Shown here: positions 1 through 7,620 of the stretch, piece after piece
Layout: each line of letters starts with the position of its first letter
Position numbering within the stretch: position 1 is the first letter of the stretch
From: an uncultured Gilliamella sp.
Lineage (GTDB): Bacteria; Pseudomonadota; Gammaproteobacteria; Enterobacterales; Orbaceae
DNA length: 64,000 nt
Direction of reading: 5' to 3'
Assembly (NCBI GenBank): GCA_946482005.1
Contig: CAMLPV010000002.1
Span: 62,001 to 126,000 of the forward strand
Position numbers and translations under genes: made by a program
Notes under the pieces: model-generated
Told to the model about the DNA's origin: nothing
What the model saw: the letters and a program-made list of their open reading frames with translations, nothing else
Databases searched by the model: none

Positions 1-2
1 TT

Positions 3-1322
3 CTGGTTCAATCTGTTGGTAGTAATCCGAAAACATTAGCAAAATATAAGAGTGATCAATTTAAACAACCGGCTAGTACTCAAAAAGTTATTACGGCTTT
101 AGCTGCACAACTCGAATTAGGTAGTGATTTTCGCTTTAAAACGCTTATGAAAACGAATGGTTCAATAAGCAATAAACAGTTGAATGGTGACCTTATCATT
201 CAATTAAGTGGCGATCCCACCTTTTCAAGTGATAGATTAAAAATAATGCTTACTGAACTGCGGCAAAAAGGTATTGAAAAAATTGCAGGAAATATCATTT
301 TAGATACTTCAGTTTTTGCCAGTCATGATAAAGCCGCTGGTTGGTCATGGAATAATTTAACTGCTTGTTATAATGCACCTCCATCTGCAGCAATCATAAA
401 CGATAACTGTTTTTATGCAACAATCACACCAGGAAAGGTAGGCTCTAAAGCATCTGTTTCAGTCGCATCTTATATTCCGGTAGTGGTATCTGCTGATATC
501 AAAACAATTGCCGCCAATAGTAAAGATTTAAATGATAAATATTGTGAGTTAGATGTAAGCTATTTTGATAAAAATCGTTATCACCTATCTGGATGTGTTG
601 CTTCTGGTAATAATAAAATACCATTAAAATTTGCGATACTTGATGGAACAGCTTATTTTTCTGCAATATTAAAAAAAGAACTCAAATCACAAAAAATAGT
701 TTATACAGGTAAAATTTTAGAGAAAAACCAACAAAACAATTCACAACTGATTCAATTAAGTTCCAGTGAGTCAGCCCCACTTTCTGAATTACTGACTGTT
801 ATGTTAAAAAAATCAAATAATTTATATGCTGATGCTATTTTTAGAACACTCGGAGCACATCATTACAACATTGCTGGAACTTGGCGTAATAGTAGCGATG
901 CAGTTAAACGAATTTTACTTAAAAAAGCAGGTATTAATCTTGAAAATTTAGTCATTGTGGATGGTTCAGGATTATCCCGATTAAACTTAGTTAGTGCAGA
1001 CAAATTAATGGAAATATTACAATATATTTCGGCGAATAATGCGCAATTAGGGATTATCGACATGTTGCCAATTGCTGGCGTAGATGGAACGTTGCAAAAT
1101 CGTAAAAGCTTTAATCAATTACCCTTTAAGGAAACCATTCGAGCCAAAACCGGTTATATTCAAGGTAGTTATAATTTAGCTGGATTTATTCAAAAATCCG
1201 ATGGTCAATATTTGGCGTTTGTGCAGTTATTATCAGGATATCACGCAGATACACAAGGTGAACCGAAAAATGGTGCAATAATGCGTTTTGAATCAGAATT
1301 TTATAAGAATTTTATTGATTAA
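3..1322 (+). CDS. dacB: D-alanyl-D-alanine carboxypeptidase/endopeptidase PBP4 (5'-truncated by window)
   Basis: Periplasmic class C low-molecular-weight penicillin-binding protein that trims peptidoglycan side chains and cross-links. The reading frame is open back to base 3, so the first visible ATG at 147 is internal. The catalytic SxxK motif (Ser-Thr-Gln-Lys) falls at codons 25-28, upstream of that ATG. SxN (Ser-Asn-Asn, in KKSNNLYAD) and KTG (AKTGYIQG) follow in the correct order, with the long insert between SxxK and SxN that is typical of PBP4. The signal peptide and first residues lie outside the window. The gene ends before a strong hairpin and converges with an ABC transporter gene. 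Identity is secure. Confidence 0.95.
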   Translation: MVQSVGSNPKTLAKYKSDQFKQPASTQKVITALAAQLELGSDFRFKTLMKTNGSISNKQLNGDLIIQLSGDPTFSSDRLKIMLTELRQKGIEKIAGNIILDTSVFASHDKAAGWSWNNLTACYNAPPSAAIINDNCFYATITPGKVGSKASVSVASYIPVVVSADIKTIAANSKDLNDKYCELDVSYFDKNRYHLSGCVASGNNKIPLKFAILDGTAYFSAILKKELKSQKIVYTGKILEKNQQNNSQLIQLSSSESAPLSELLTVMLKKSNNLYADAIFRTLGAHHYNIAGTWRNSSDAVKRILLKKAGINLENLVIVDGSGLSRLNLVSADKLMEILQYISANNAQLGIIDMLPIAGVDGTLQNRKSFNQLPFKETIRAKTGYIQGSYNLAGFIQKSDGQYLAFVQLLSGYHADTQGEPKNGAIMRFESEFYKNFID

Positions 1323-1333
1323 TAAATGAATTA

Positions 1334-1368
1334 AGGACACATATATGTACTAGCTTTATATGTGTCCT
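1334..1368. terminator. Strong hairpin between convergent dacB and ABC gene
   Basis: A perfect 12-bp stem (1334-1345 with 1357-1368, arms AGGACACATATA/TATATGTGTCCT) and an 11-nt loop sit between the two convergent stop codons. The T-tract is weak on both sides, so it may act as an mRNA end stabiliser as well as a bidirectional terminator. Confidence 0.6.
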
Positions 1369-1396
1369 ACTACTCTTTGTTCTGATAAATCAATAA

Positions 1397-3232
1397 TTAA
1401 ATGTTTTCACCTAAGAATCCACCACTCTGATGTTTCCAAAGTTGAGCATACAGTCCATTTTTATCAAGCAGTTCTTGATGAGTTCCTTGTTCAATAATTC
1501 TTCCTTGATCAAGAACAACTAATCTATCCATTGCCGCGATGGTTGATAATCGGTGAGCAATGGCAATAACGGTTTTACCTTCCATTAAAGTATATAAACT
1601 CTCTTGAATAGCTTGCTCAATTTCAGAATCCAACGCACTGGTCGCTTCATCTAATAATAGAATTGGGGCATTTTTTAATATAACTCTGGCAATTGCAATG
1701 CGCTGTCGTTGTCCACCTGATAATTTTATGCCTCGCTCTCCTACAAATGCGTCATAGCCTGTTCTACCGTTTGCATCAATAAGTGTATGAATAAAGCTAT
1801 CAGCATGAGCTTTTTTTGCTGCTATAATCATCTCTTCTTCAGTGGCTTGATTGTTACCGTAAAGTAGGTTTTCTCGTACTGAGCGGTGTAATAGGGATGT
1901 ATCTTGAGTTACCATACCGATTTGGGCTCGTAAGCTTTCTTGGGTAACGGTTGTAATTTCTTGTCCATCAATAATAATTTTACCACTTTGTAAATCATAA
2001 AAGCGTAATAATAAATTAATAAGCGTGGATTTACCTGCTCCAGAGCGACCTACTAATCCTATTTTCTCACCTGGATTAATTGTTAAATCCAAATCTTGAA
2101 TGATAGAGTTTTGTCTTTTGGTATCATAATTGAAGTTAATGTGTTGAAAGTCAATTTTACCTTGTTTTACAACAAGTTCAGTTGCATTAGGTTGATCATT
2201 GACTGTTTTAGTTGAAGAAAATGTATTGATACCATCTTTCACTACACCAATATTTTCAAATAGAGCAGCCATTTCCCACATGATCCAATGAGAGAAACCG
2301 TTTAATCGTAATGCGACGGCGGTTGTTGTTGCAATTGCTCCAACACCAACTAACTGATTTGTCCATAACCATAAAGCAACACCAGTCGTACAGAGTATTA
2401 ATGTAATGGATAAAAGGTGGTTAACAATTTCAAAACTGCTGACTAAACGCATTTGCCGATTAACTGTAACTAAAAACTCATCCATTGATTCTTGAGCGTA
2501 TTTAGCTTCATTACCTGCATGTGAGAACAGTTTAACTGTCATGATATTGGTGTACGCATCGGTGACTCTTCCTGTCATGGTAGAACGTGCATCGGCCTGC
2601 ATACTGGCAACTTTACCTAGGCGTGGAATAAAATAGTACATTGCAATCCCATAAAGCACAGTCCAGCCGAGAAAAGGCATTAATAACCAAAGATCTAATT
2701 GTCCAATGATAGCCGCCATGGTAATAAAGGAAATAAGTACATAGATAAAAATATCTGCGACTAAAAAACAAGTATCTCTAACCGCAAGCGCTGTTTGCAT
2801 AACTTTTGTTGATATTCTTCCTGCAAATTCATCTTGGAAAAAGCGCATATTTTGATTAAGAACTAATCTGTGCAAATTCCAACGCATTCTCATTGGGAAA
2901 TTTCCAGCAAGACATTGATGTTTAATAATCGTTTGTAAACTAATGATTAGCGTACTGGCTAAAATTATTAAAGCGAATAAAATTAATGTAGTTTTTTCTT
3001 GCTGCCAAAATTTAGATGGTTCAACTTCTGCAAGCCAGTCAACCACTTTACCTAATGCAGCAAATAAAAAAGCTTCAAAAACACCACTTAATCCACTTAG
3101 TATGATTAATAACAGCATGAACACGCGAGTGCCTTTGGTTGATTGCCATATAAAACTAAAAAAGTTTTTAGCCGCTGGTTGAGGATCATCTTTAGGATAA
3201 GGTGACACCAATTTTTCAAAAAATCGATACAT
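1397..3232 (-). CDS. ABC exporter, fused membrane domain and ATPase
   Basis: A 611-residue half-transporter of the MsbA/multidrug-exporter type that should work as an inner-membrane homodimer. Residues ~35-330 form the six-helix exporter domain. The ATPase domain follows, with Walker A (GRSGAGKST) near residue 395, the signature LSGGQRQR near 504, Walker B (ILLLDEATSALD) near 523 and a switch histidine (AHRLST). The substrate cannot be read from the sequence. E. coli MsbA itself is ~580 residues, and this N-terminus does not look like MsbA, so a generic lipid or drug exporter is the safe call. It is a single gene with no partner half-transporter beside it. Confidence 0.85.
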   Translation of the reverse strand: MYRFFEKLVSPYPKDDPQPAAKNFFSFIWQSTKGTRVFMLLLIILSGLSGVFEAFLFAALGKVVDWLAEVEPSKFWQQEKTTLILFALIILASTLIISLQTIIKHQCLAGNFPMRMRWNLHRLVLNQNMRFFQDEFAGRISTKVMQTALAVRDTCFLVADIFIYVLISFITMAAIIGQLDLWLLMPFLGWTVLYGIAMYYFIPRLGKVASMQADARSTMTGRVTDAYTNIMTVKLFSHAGNEAKYAQESMDEFLVTVNRQMRLVSSFEIVNHLLSITLILCTTGVALWLWTNQLVGVGAIATTTAVALRLNGFSHWIMWEMAALFENIGVVKDGINTFSSTKTVNDQPNATELVVKQGKIDFQHINFNYDTKRQNSIIQDLDLTINPGEKIGLVGRSGAGKSTLINLLLRFYDLQSGKIIIDGQEITTVTQESLRAQIGMVTQDTSLLHRSVRENLLYGNNQATEEEMIIAAKKAHADSFIHTLIDANGRTGYDAFVGERGIKLSGGQRQRIAIARVILKNAPILLLDEATSALDSEIEQAIQESLYTLMEGKTVIAIAHRLSTIAAMDRLVVLDQGRIIEQGTHQELLDKNGLYAQLWKHQSGGFLGENI

Positions 3233-3408
3233 AATAGACCTAATTAGTAAAATGATATTTTATTGGTAAATATATCAATGATATATGGAATATGAGATTA
3301 GGGCTAATGGATATAATTCATCCTGGTGCCCAAATTTAAGTGAAATTTTAAATAAACATTGCTTAGCTATCTACCTGTCATTAAAGGATTTATGAACATA
3401 AAAAAATA

Positions 3409-3440
3409 GTGAGGAATATGTCTGGTTAATATTTCCTCAC
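3409..3440 (-). terminator. Terminator after the orphan repressor gene
   Basis: Inverted arms GTGAGGAA/TTCCTCAC lie just after the stop of the minus-strand repressor gene. Read on the minus strand the hairpin is followed by TATTTTTTTA, a good intrinsic terminator tail. Confidence 0.7.
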
Positions 3441-3485
3441 TTTAGCAATTATATATTGAAAAACAGTAGATTTCTATTTATTGGT

Positions 3486-4226
3486 TTAAAAAACGTCTTT
3501 AATTATTTGTACAACACGACCAACTATATTGTACTTATCAAAATGTGCTTTAGGTACTTCTATTGTTGGATATTGTTCATTATTACATATTAAAATCCAA
3601 CTACTTAAAGTTAGGCGTATTTTTCTTAACAAGGTAAAATTTTCATATTCGATTAAATATATTGCTCCATCAACCATCTCCGTTATATCTGTGTTTATAA
3701 TAAGTCCGTTATTATTTTCAATTTCAGGAGACATTAAATCACCTTTTGCCCAATAGATAATTAATTTTTTTATATCTAAACCACGATGAGATGCCCAACC
3801 TTCCACAACTGGGTAATTCATTACAGGTGGTGTTTCTCTAATATAGCGTTGATATTGTGCTTCTTCTTTGGTTGGTAATTGTTTTTTATAAACAGGAATA
3901 CGGTAAATATTTTCATTATATACATCATCGTCATCGTCTTTTGGGTCAAATACTTCAAGTCTGTAACCCGTGGCAAGCCAGTTAAATGAAACATTACATT
4001 TCTCAGCAATTACCTCTAGACGAGTAAGTGAGGGATAGGTTTTTCCCGATAAATAATCCCTGATAACAGTTTCTGACATATCACATTTCTTCGCAAAAGC
4101 AGAAACAGATAAACCTTGCATTGAATTATATAGTCTGTCTTTGAAGGTTTTGACATTTTTATTTTTGATCATATTCATTTCTGTCTCGTTTTTCTTTTTT
4201 TCATCCGTATGGTAATTATAGTGCAT
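3486..4226 (-). CDS. Phage-type repressor with HTH and LexA/S24-like C-terminal domain, nucleophile lost
   Basis: A 246-residue two-domain regulator. Residues ~28-90 form an XRE-type helix-turn-helix (LSVSAFAKKCDMSETVIRDYL). After an acidic linker (five Asp near residue 100), residues ~135-246 resemble the S24/LexA domain of CI-type repressors. The usual GDSM catalytic motif reads GDLM at 162-165, putting Leu where the nucleophilic Ser should be; a Ser follows Met instead. The candidate dyad Lys (LLRKI, ~202) is kept. Self-cleavage is therefore doubtful. Start is uncertain: Met17 and Met19 are alternatives, and the first 16 residues are low-complexity. No phage genes lie nearby, so it appears to be a stranded or domesticated repressor. 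Confidence 0.8.
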   Translation of the reverse strand: MHYNYHTDEKKKNETEMNMIKNKNVKTFKDRLYNSMQGLSVSAFAKKCDMSETVIRDYLSGKTYPSLTRLEVIAEKCNVSFNWLATGYRLEVFDPKDDDDDVYNENIYRIPVYKKQLPTKEEAQYQRYIRETPPVMNYPVVEGWASHRGLDIKKLIIYWAKGDLMSPEIENNNGLIINTDITEMVDGAIYLIEYENFTLLRKIRLTLSSWILICNNEQYPTIEVPKAHFDKYNIVGRVVQIIKDVF

Positions 4227-4588
4227 ATTTTTTAACTTTTATATACACGGTATTGGGAATAATGTGTGTTTTAATGTGTTTTTCTTCGATTTAATGTTTT
4301 TAATTCGTGTTATATCGCGATTGGTCCTTTTTTTTACGGTTTTGGGTTTTTGAACCAATATTTAGAAAAAAACTTTTGTAATTTTTTTTCCGCTTTAAAT
4401 CTGCAGTTTTATACGGCATTTGTATTATTTTTATGAGTAATAATATTTTTTTTCCTTTTTTTTGATATTTATCTAATTAGCAAAAGAGCTGAATTTCATT
4501 GGTAATCTATTTTAGTGAGATGATTTTTAATATTTTGTTCGTTTTTTTACCGATTCGTTTTTATAAAACAAAAAAACAAATAAAAACG
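4227..4588. other. AT-rich non-coding stretch upstream of the orphan repressor
   Basis: About 360 bp, extremely T-rich on the + strand, with no open frame that looks coding. It presumably carries the repressor promoter and operators, but I could not pick a convincing operator palindrome. Confidence 0.5.
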
Positions 4589-4616
4589 TTGACTAAAGCG
4601 AAAAAAAATGGATAAT
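4589..4616 (+). promoter_or_regulatory. Sigma-70 promoter for a candidate small RNA
   Basis: TTGACT at 4589-4594 and GATAAT at 4611-4616 are 16 bp apart, five of six matches to consensus in each box. No protein gene follows for 200 bp. Confidence 0.55.
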
Positions 4617-4622
4617 AAGCAG

Positions 4623-4706
4623 GGTAAGGATTTTTCATTGTTTTCTTTCCTTATATTCCTTATATTTCATGTTGGCCTGTATAGTTTTATACAGGTCTTT
4701 TTTTTA
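4623..4706 (+). ncRNA. Candidate small regulatory RNA (~85 nt)
   Basis: Between a near-consensus promoter (4589-4616) and a strong intrinsic terminator (stem CCTGTATA/TATACAGG at 4676-4683 and 4688-4695, 4-nt loop, then TC and a run of T) lies ~55 nt of C/U-rich, weakly structured sequence with no open frame. A single-stranded pyrimidine-rich body plus a terminator with a long U tail is the usual build of Hfq-dependent sRNAs. The tatA promoter follows the terminator, so this is not simply the tatA leader. I do not recognise the RNA family. It could instead be an attenuated leader. Confidence 0.45.
4676..4705 (+). terminator. Intrinsic terminator of the candidate small RNA
   Basis: An 8-bp perfect stem with a GTTT loop, followed by nine T in ten bases. 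It has no protein gene upstream on the + strand, which is what makes the preceding segment look like an RNA gene. Confidence 0.75.
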
Positions 4707-4743
4707 CCCATAATCTAGTTATGAAATCCTTTCACAAAAAGAG

Positions 4744-4749
4744 TATAAT
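4744..4749 (+). promoter_or_regulatory. -10 box of probable tatA promoter
   Basis: A consensus TATAAT lies ~75 bp before the tatA start; the -35 region is poor. A Shine-Dalgarno-like AAGAGGA sits ~6 bp before the ATG. Confidence 0.4.
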
Positions 4750-4821
4750 GAAACTCCGTTAAACTTACGTCTAAGAATAAAGTTTAAATAGATAAGAGTA
4801 GTTAATTAAGAGGATTTTATT

Positions 4822-4986
4822 ATGTCATTTAGTATCCCACACCTTTTAGTGTTTCTTGCTGTGGTCGTTCTATTATTTGGTACTAAAAAATTACGTAATT
4901 TAGGTTCAGATCTTGGTTTCGCATTAAAAAGCTTCAAAAAAGCGATGAATGACGATGAAATTGAATTAAAGAAAGATAATAAGTAA
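4822..4986 (+). CDS. tatA: Twin-arginine translocase subunit TatA/TatE (54 aa)
   Basis: TatA forms the pore that carries folded proteins across the inner membrane, together with TatB and TatC. The 54-residue product has one N-terminal membrane helix ([14 protein letters not shown]), then the diagnostic hinge [14 protein letters not shown], the amphipathic helix [10 protein letters not shown] and a short charged acidic/basic tail. The length and motifs fit TatA/TatE; the first few residues before the helix are shorter than in E. coli TatA. It is preceded by AAGAGGA. Unlike the enterobacterial tatABC operon, no tatB or tatC follows; ubiI starts 12 bp later. TatE-type paralogue is the alternative call. 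Confidence 0.85.
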   Translation: MSFSIPHLLVFLAVVVLLFGTKKLRNLGSDLGFALKSFKKAMNDDEIELKKDNK

Positions 4987-4998
4987 CGATTGATTAGT

Positions 4999-6183
4999 AT
5001 GGATACTCACTTTGATATTGTAATCGTTGGCGGTGGTTTAGTTGGGCTAGCAACAGCTTGTGCACTTAGTCAATGTGATTTAAAGATAGCGATCATAGAT
5101 GCTAAGGTTCATCATAATGAATCTTTTCTACAAAATGAAATCGGTATAAGGGCTTCAGCAATTAATGGTGCTAGCCAAAGGTATTTTTCTCAAATAGGCA
5201 TTTGGGATGATTTATTAAATAGTCATCGTGTGCAAGACTTTACCGAAATAGGTGTATGGGAAAAAAACGGTATAGCGCATCTTTCAGCTCACGCAAAAGA
5301 TTATGGTTATCCAAATCTAGGCTATATCATCGAAAATAATCTGATCTCTCACTGTTTGTATCACTTTGCTAAAGAAAATCACAATATAACCATTTATAAT
5401 CTTGCTGCCATTGATAATTGCTATAATGATGATTATGCATTTTTAACCTTGGCAGATAATACTATTTTACAAGCTAAACTTATTATCGGCGCTGATGGTG
5501 CACACTCTTGGTTGCGTAAACATGAAAAAATTTCAGTTTTTGAACGTAACTATCTTCATCATGCAGTAATTACAACCGTTGAAACTCAGTATCCTCACCA
5601 ATCTTGTGCTAAACAAATTTTTTATCCAAATGGTATTGTTGCATTTTTACCTCTTTGGCAACCAAATAAAAGTTGCTTGGTATGGTCAACCAAACCTAAC
5701 CAAGCAACAACTTTAACATCGCTTACAGAATCAGAGTTCTGCCAAGAGCTGTTTAAATTAACGGGTGATAAAGTAGGTAAATGCCAATTAATTAATCAAC
5801 GGATGGTTTTTCCACTAAAAGCGCGTTTTGCCAAACAATTCGTTAAACATCGAACAGTGCTTATTGGTGATGCCGCACATACTATTCATCCTTTGGCAGG
5901 GCAAGGAGTGAATTTAGGCTTTCAAGATTCAGCTTTATTAGTTTCGACAATTAAGCAATTACATGATAAACACAAAGATATAGGACTTGCTGATAATTTA
6001 AAATCTTTCCAATTTACTCGCCGTAAAGATACGTTAGTAATGTTAACTGCGATGCGAACTATTCAAGACATGTTTAATGGTGATAACGTGTTGAAAAAAA
6101 TGTTAAGAACTGCGGGCATGAATGCGATAGACAATTGTTCACCCTTGAAAAAACAACTTATTAAATACGCAATGCATATTTAA
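4999..6183 (+). CDS. ubiI: FAD-dependent ubiquinone-biosynthesis hydroxylase, UbiI-like
   Basis: A 394-residue flavoprotein monooxygenase of the UbiH/UbiF/UbiI family, which hydroxylates the aromatic ring of polyprenyl-phenol intermediates in aerobic ubiquinone synthesis. Visible motifs: N-terminal dinucleotide fold VGGGLVGLATA, the middle motif GADGAHSWLRK, and the second FAD motif IGDAAHTIHPLAGQGVNLG. The C-terminal pattern around LRTAGMNAIDNCSPLKKQLIKYAM resembles UbiI (VisC) more than UbiF or UbiH. I take ATG 4999; a TTG at 4990 in frame is less likely. It follows tatA by 12 bp and probably shares its transcript. Family is secure; the choice among the three hydroxylases is moderate. Confidence 0.85.
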   Translation: MDTHFDIVIVGGGLVGLATACALSQCDLKIAIIDAKVHHNESFLQNEIGIRASAINGASQRYFSQIGIWDDLLNSHRVQDFTEIGVWEKNGIAHLSAHAKDYGYPNLGYIIENNLISHCLYHFAKENHNITIYNLAAIDNCYNDDYAFLTLADNTILQAKLIIGADGAHSWLRKHEKISVFERNYLHHAVITTVETQYPHQSCAKQIFYPNGIVAFLPLWQPNKSCLVWSTKPNQATTLTSLTESEFCQELFKLTGDKVGKCQLINQRMVFPLKARFAKQFVKHRTVLIGDAAHTIHPLAGQGVNLGFQDSALLVSTIKQLHDKHKDIGLADNLKSFQFTRRKDTLVMLTAMRTIQDMFNGDNVLKKMLRTAGMNAIDNCSPLKKQLIKYAMHI

Positions 6184-6198
6184 TCGAATCTAAATATT

Positions 6199-6227
6199 TA
6201 AATCCTGCAAAATTTTTACAGGATTTA
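6199..6227. terminator. Bidirectional terminator between ubiI and the OYE gene
   Basis: Arms TAAATCCTG/CAGGATTTA around an A/T-rich loop, in the gap of two convergent genes. Confidence 0.65.
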
Positions 6228-6239
6228 ATAATAGTTGAG

Positions 6240-7280
6240 TTATTTGAAAGCAACTTGATAAGAAGTTGGTACAAATGGTGAAGAGGGTACATGTATCGCC
6301 CAATATGGGTCTTTTAATAATCCTCGCCCAATTGCCACTAAGTCAGCATCCCCAGTACTTAATACATAATCTGCTAGGTATGGATCTTCTAACATACCAA
6401 CAGCTATAACTGGTAAATTGATTGCTTGTTTGATCGCACGAGCCAAATATACTTGATATCCAGCATGAAACTGCGGTGTATGAGCTGGATCTAATTGCCC
6501 ATCGCCACCACCACTTACATCCAAAATGTCAGCGCCTGCCTCAGCAAAACGTTTTGCTATTTTGCGTCCATATTCTATATCATAGCCATTTTTACTATAC
6601 TCTTGTGCAGAAAAACGGATAATAAGTGGCATATCACTAGGCATTACCGATTTAGCAGCTTTTATAACTTGTTCACCAAATAATAATTTATCTTGACCGT
6701 ATTCATCGGTTCTGTGATTAGTTTTTGGTGAGCTGAATTGATGAATTAAATACCCATGAGCGCCATGAATTTCGATGGCGTCAAAACCTGCTTCAACTGC
6801 CCGTTTTGTTGATTCTTTAAATTTTTGAATGATATCAATAATTTCATCTTTTGATAATTCTCTTGGCATTTGATACTGCCATTTTGGATTAGCTTCGTTG
6901 GAACCATCATAAAGAATAGGTGAACAAGAGACAACATCTGAAGCTCCTAAAGCTTTTCGACCTGCATGAGCAATTTGGATAGCGATTTTACCATTTTGAG
7001 CATGTACAGCATCAACAATTCTTTTAAATTGATCACGCTGCTCATCATTCCATAATCCAAGACAATTTGGTGAAATACGACCATTAGGCGCTACATTTGT
7101 CATTTCAACAATAATTAAGCCTACACCACCAATTGCTCGAGATACATAGTGAACAAAATGCCAATCATTAGGCATGCCATCGGTAGCTTGATATTGGCAC
7201 ATAGGGGGCATTACGATGCGATTTTTTAGTGATAAATTTTTGATACTAAAGGGAGTATTGAGAAAACAGATTTTAGCCAT
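6240..7280 (-). CDS. namA: NADPH-dependent flavin oxidoreductase, old yellow enzyme (NamA/YqjM type)
   Basis: A 346-residue TIM-barrel FMN enzyme that reduces activated C=C bonds and electrophiles with NADPH. Diagnostic residues of the YqjM subgroup are present: Cys28 in MPPMCQYQA, which modulates FMN; the substrate-binding His pair in EIHGAHGYLIHQFSSP; and the C-terminal phosphate-binding AIGRGLLKDP. Length and N-terminus match the family. Monocistronic, with AAGGAGT before the ATG. The physiological substrate in such bacteria is not known. Confidence 0.88.
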   Translation of the reverse strand: MAKICFLNTPFSIKNLSLKNRIVMPPMCQYQATDGMPNDWHFVHYVSRAIGGVGLIIVEMTNVAPNGRISPNCLGLWNDEQRDQFKRIVDAVHAQNGKIAIQIAHAGRKALGASDVVSCSPILYDGSNEANPKWQYQMPRELSKDEIIDIIQKFKESTKRAVEAGFDAIEIHGAHGYLIHQFSSPKTNHRTDEYGQDKLLFGEQVIKAAKSVMPSDMPLIIRFSAQEYSKNGYDIEYGRKIAKRFAEAGADILDVSGGGDGQLDPAHTPQFHAGYQVYLARAIKQAINLPVIAVGMLEDPYLADYVLSTGDADLVAIGRGLLKDPYWAIHVPSSPFVPTSYQVAFK

Positions 7281-7577
7281 AAATGACTCCTTAGGTAACT
7301 TAGTAAAAGTATTAAGTTAGTTTATTCATCAGTAAAAGTAAATATCAATGTCTTAATTCAATTGAGTTTAAAATTGTTTATCAATTTCAATGAGTAAAAT
7401 GTAAGAGCACTTCAATTAAAAAAATGTGATAGCTTGGTCATTTGTTTACTTATTTGAAAAGAAGTTTTTGTTATCATTTCTACTTCCCCCCCAAACGCCT
7501 AATAATTTTTTTAAAGGAATAATAAGTTACTTGTGATTAAAGTTAGAAACTAAACGATAATTTAATTATCAAATCAT
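7281..7577. other. Intergenic region upstream of the OYE gene
   Basis: About 300 bp of AT-rich DNA holding the promoter region of the minus-strand oxidoreductase and the end of the MFS gene. A run of seven C near 7490 stands out, but no gene or clear hairpin was found. Confidence 0.4.
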
Positions 7578-7620
7578 TTGTAAAAAAGTTTCAGGTTAAC
7601 TATATGTTTTAGTATAAAAT
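7578..7620 (+). repeat. Dispersed ~40-bp repeat, copy 1
   Basis: Matches the element at 26948-26990 almost base for base, and more loosely the cores of the tandem array at 37731-38083. It contains two half-sites in direct orientation, GTTTCAG and GTTTTAG, 18 bp apart. Its right half overlaps the last codons of the MFS gene, read on the opposite strand. Confidence 0.75.

Noticed and set aside
3821-4009. 62-codon frame inside the phage-type repressor gene
   Set aside because: Out-of-frame shadow; the repressor frame has clear domain motifs.
7486-7492. Run of seven C in AT-rich DNA as a phase-variation tract
   Set aside because: It lies in non-coding DNA away from promoter boxes, so no switch can be proposed.
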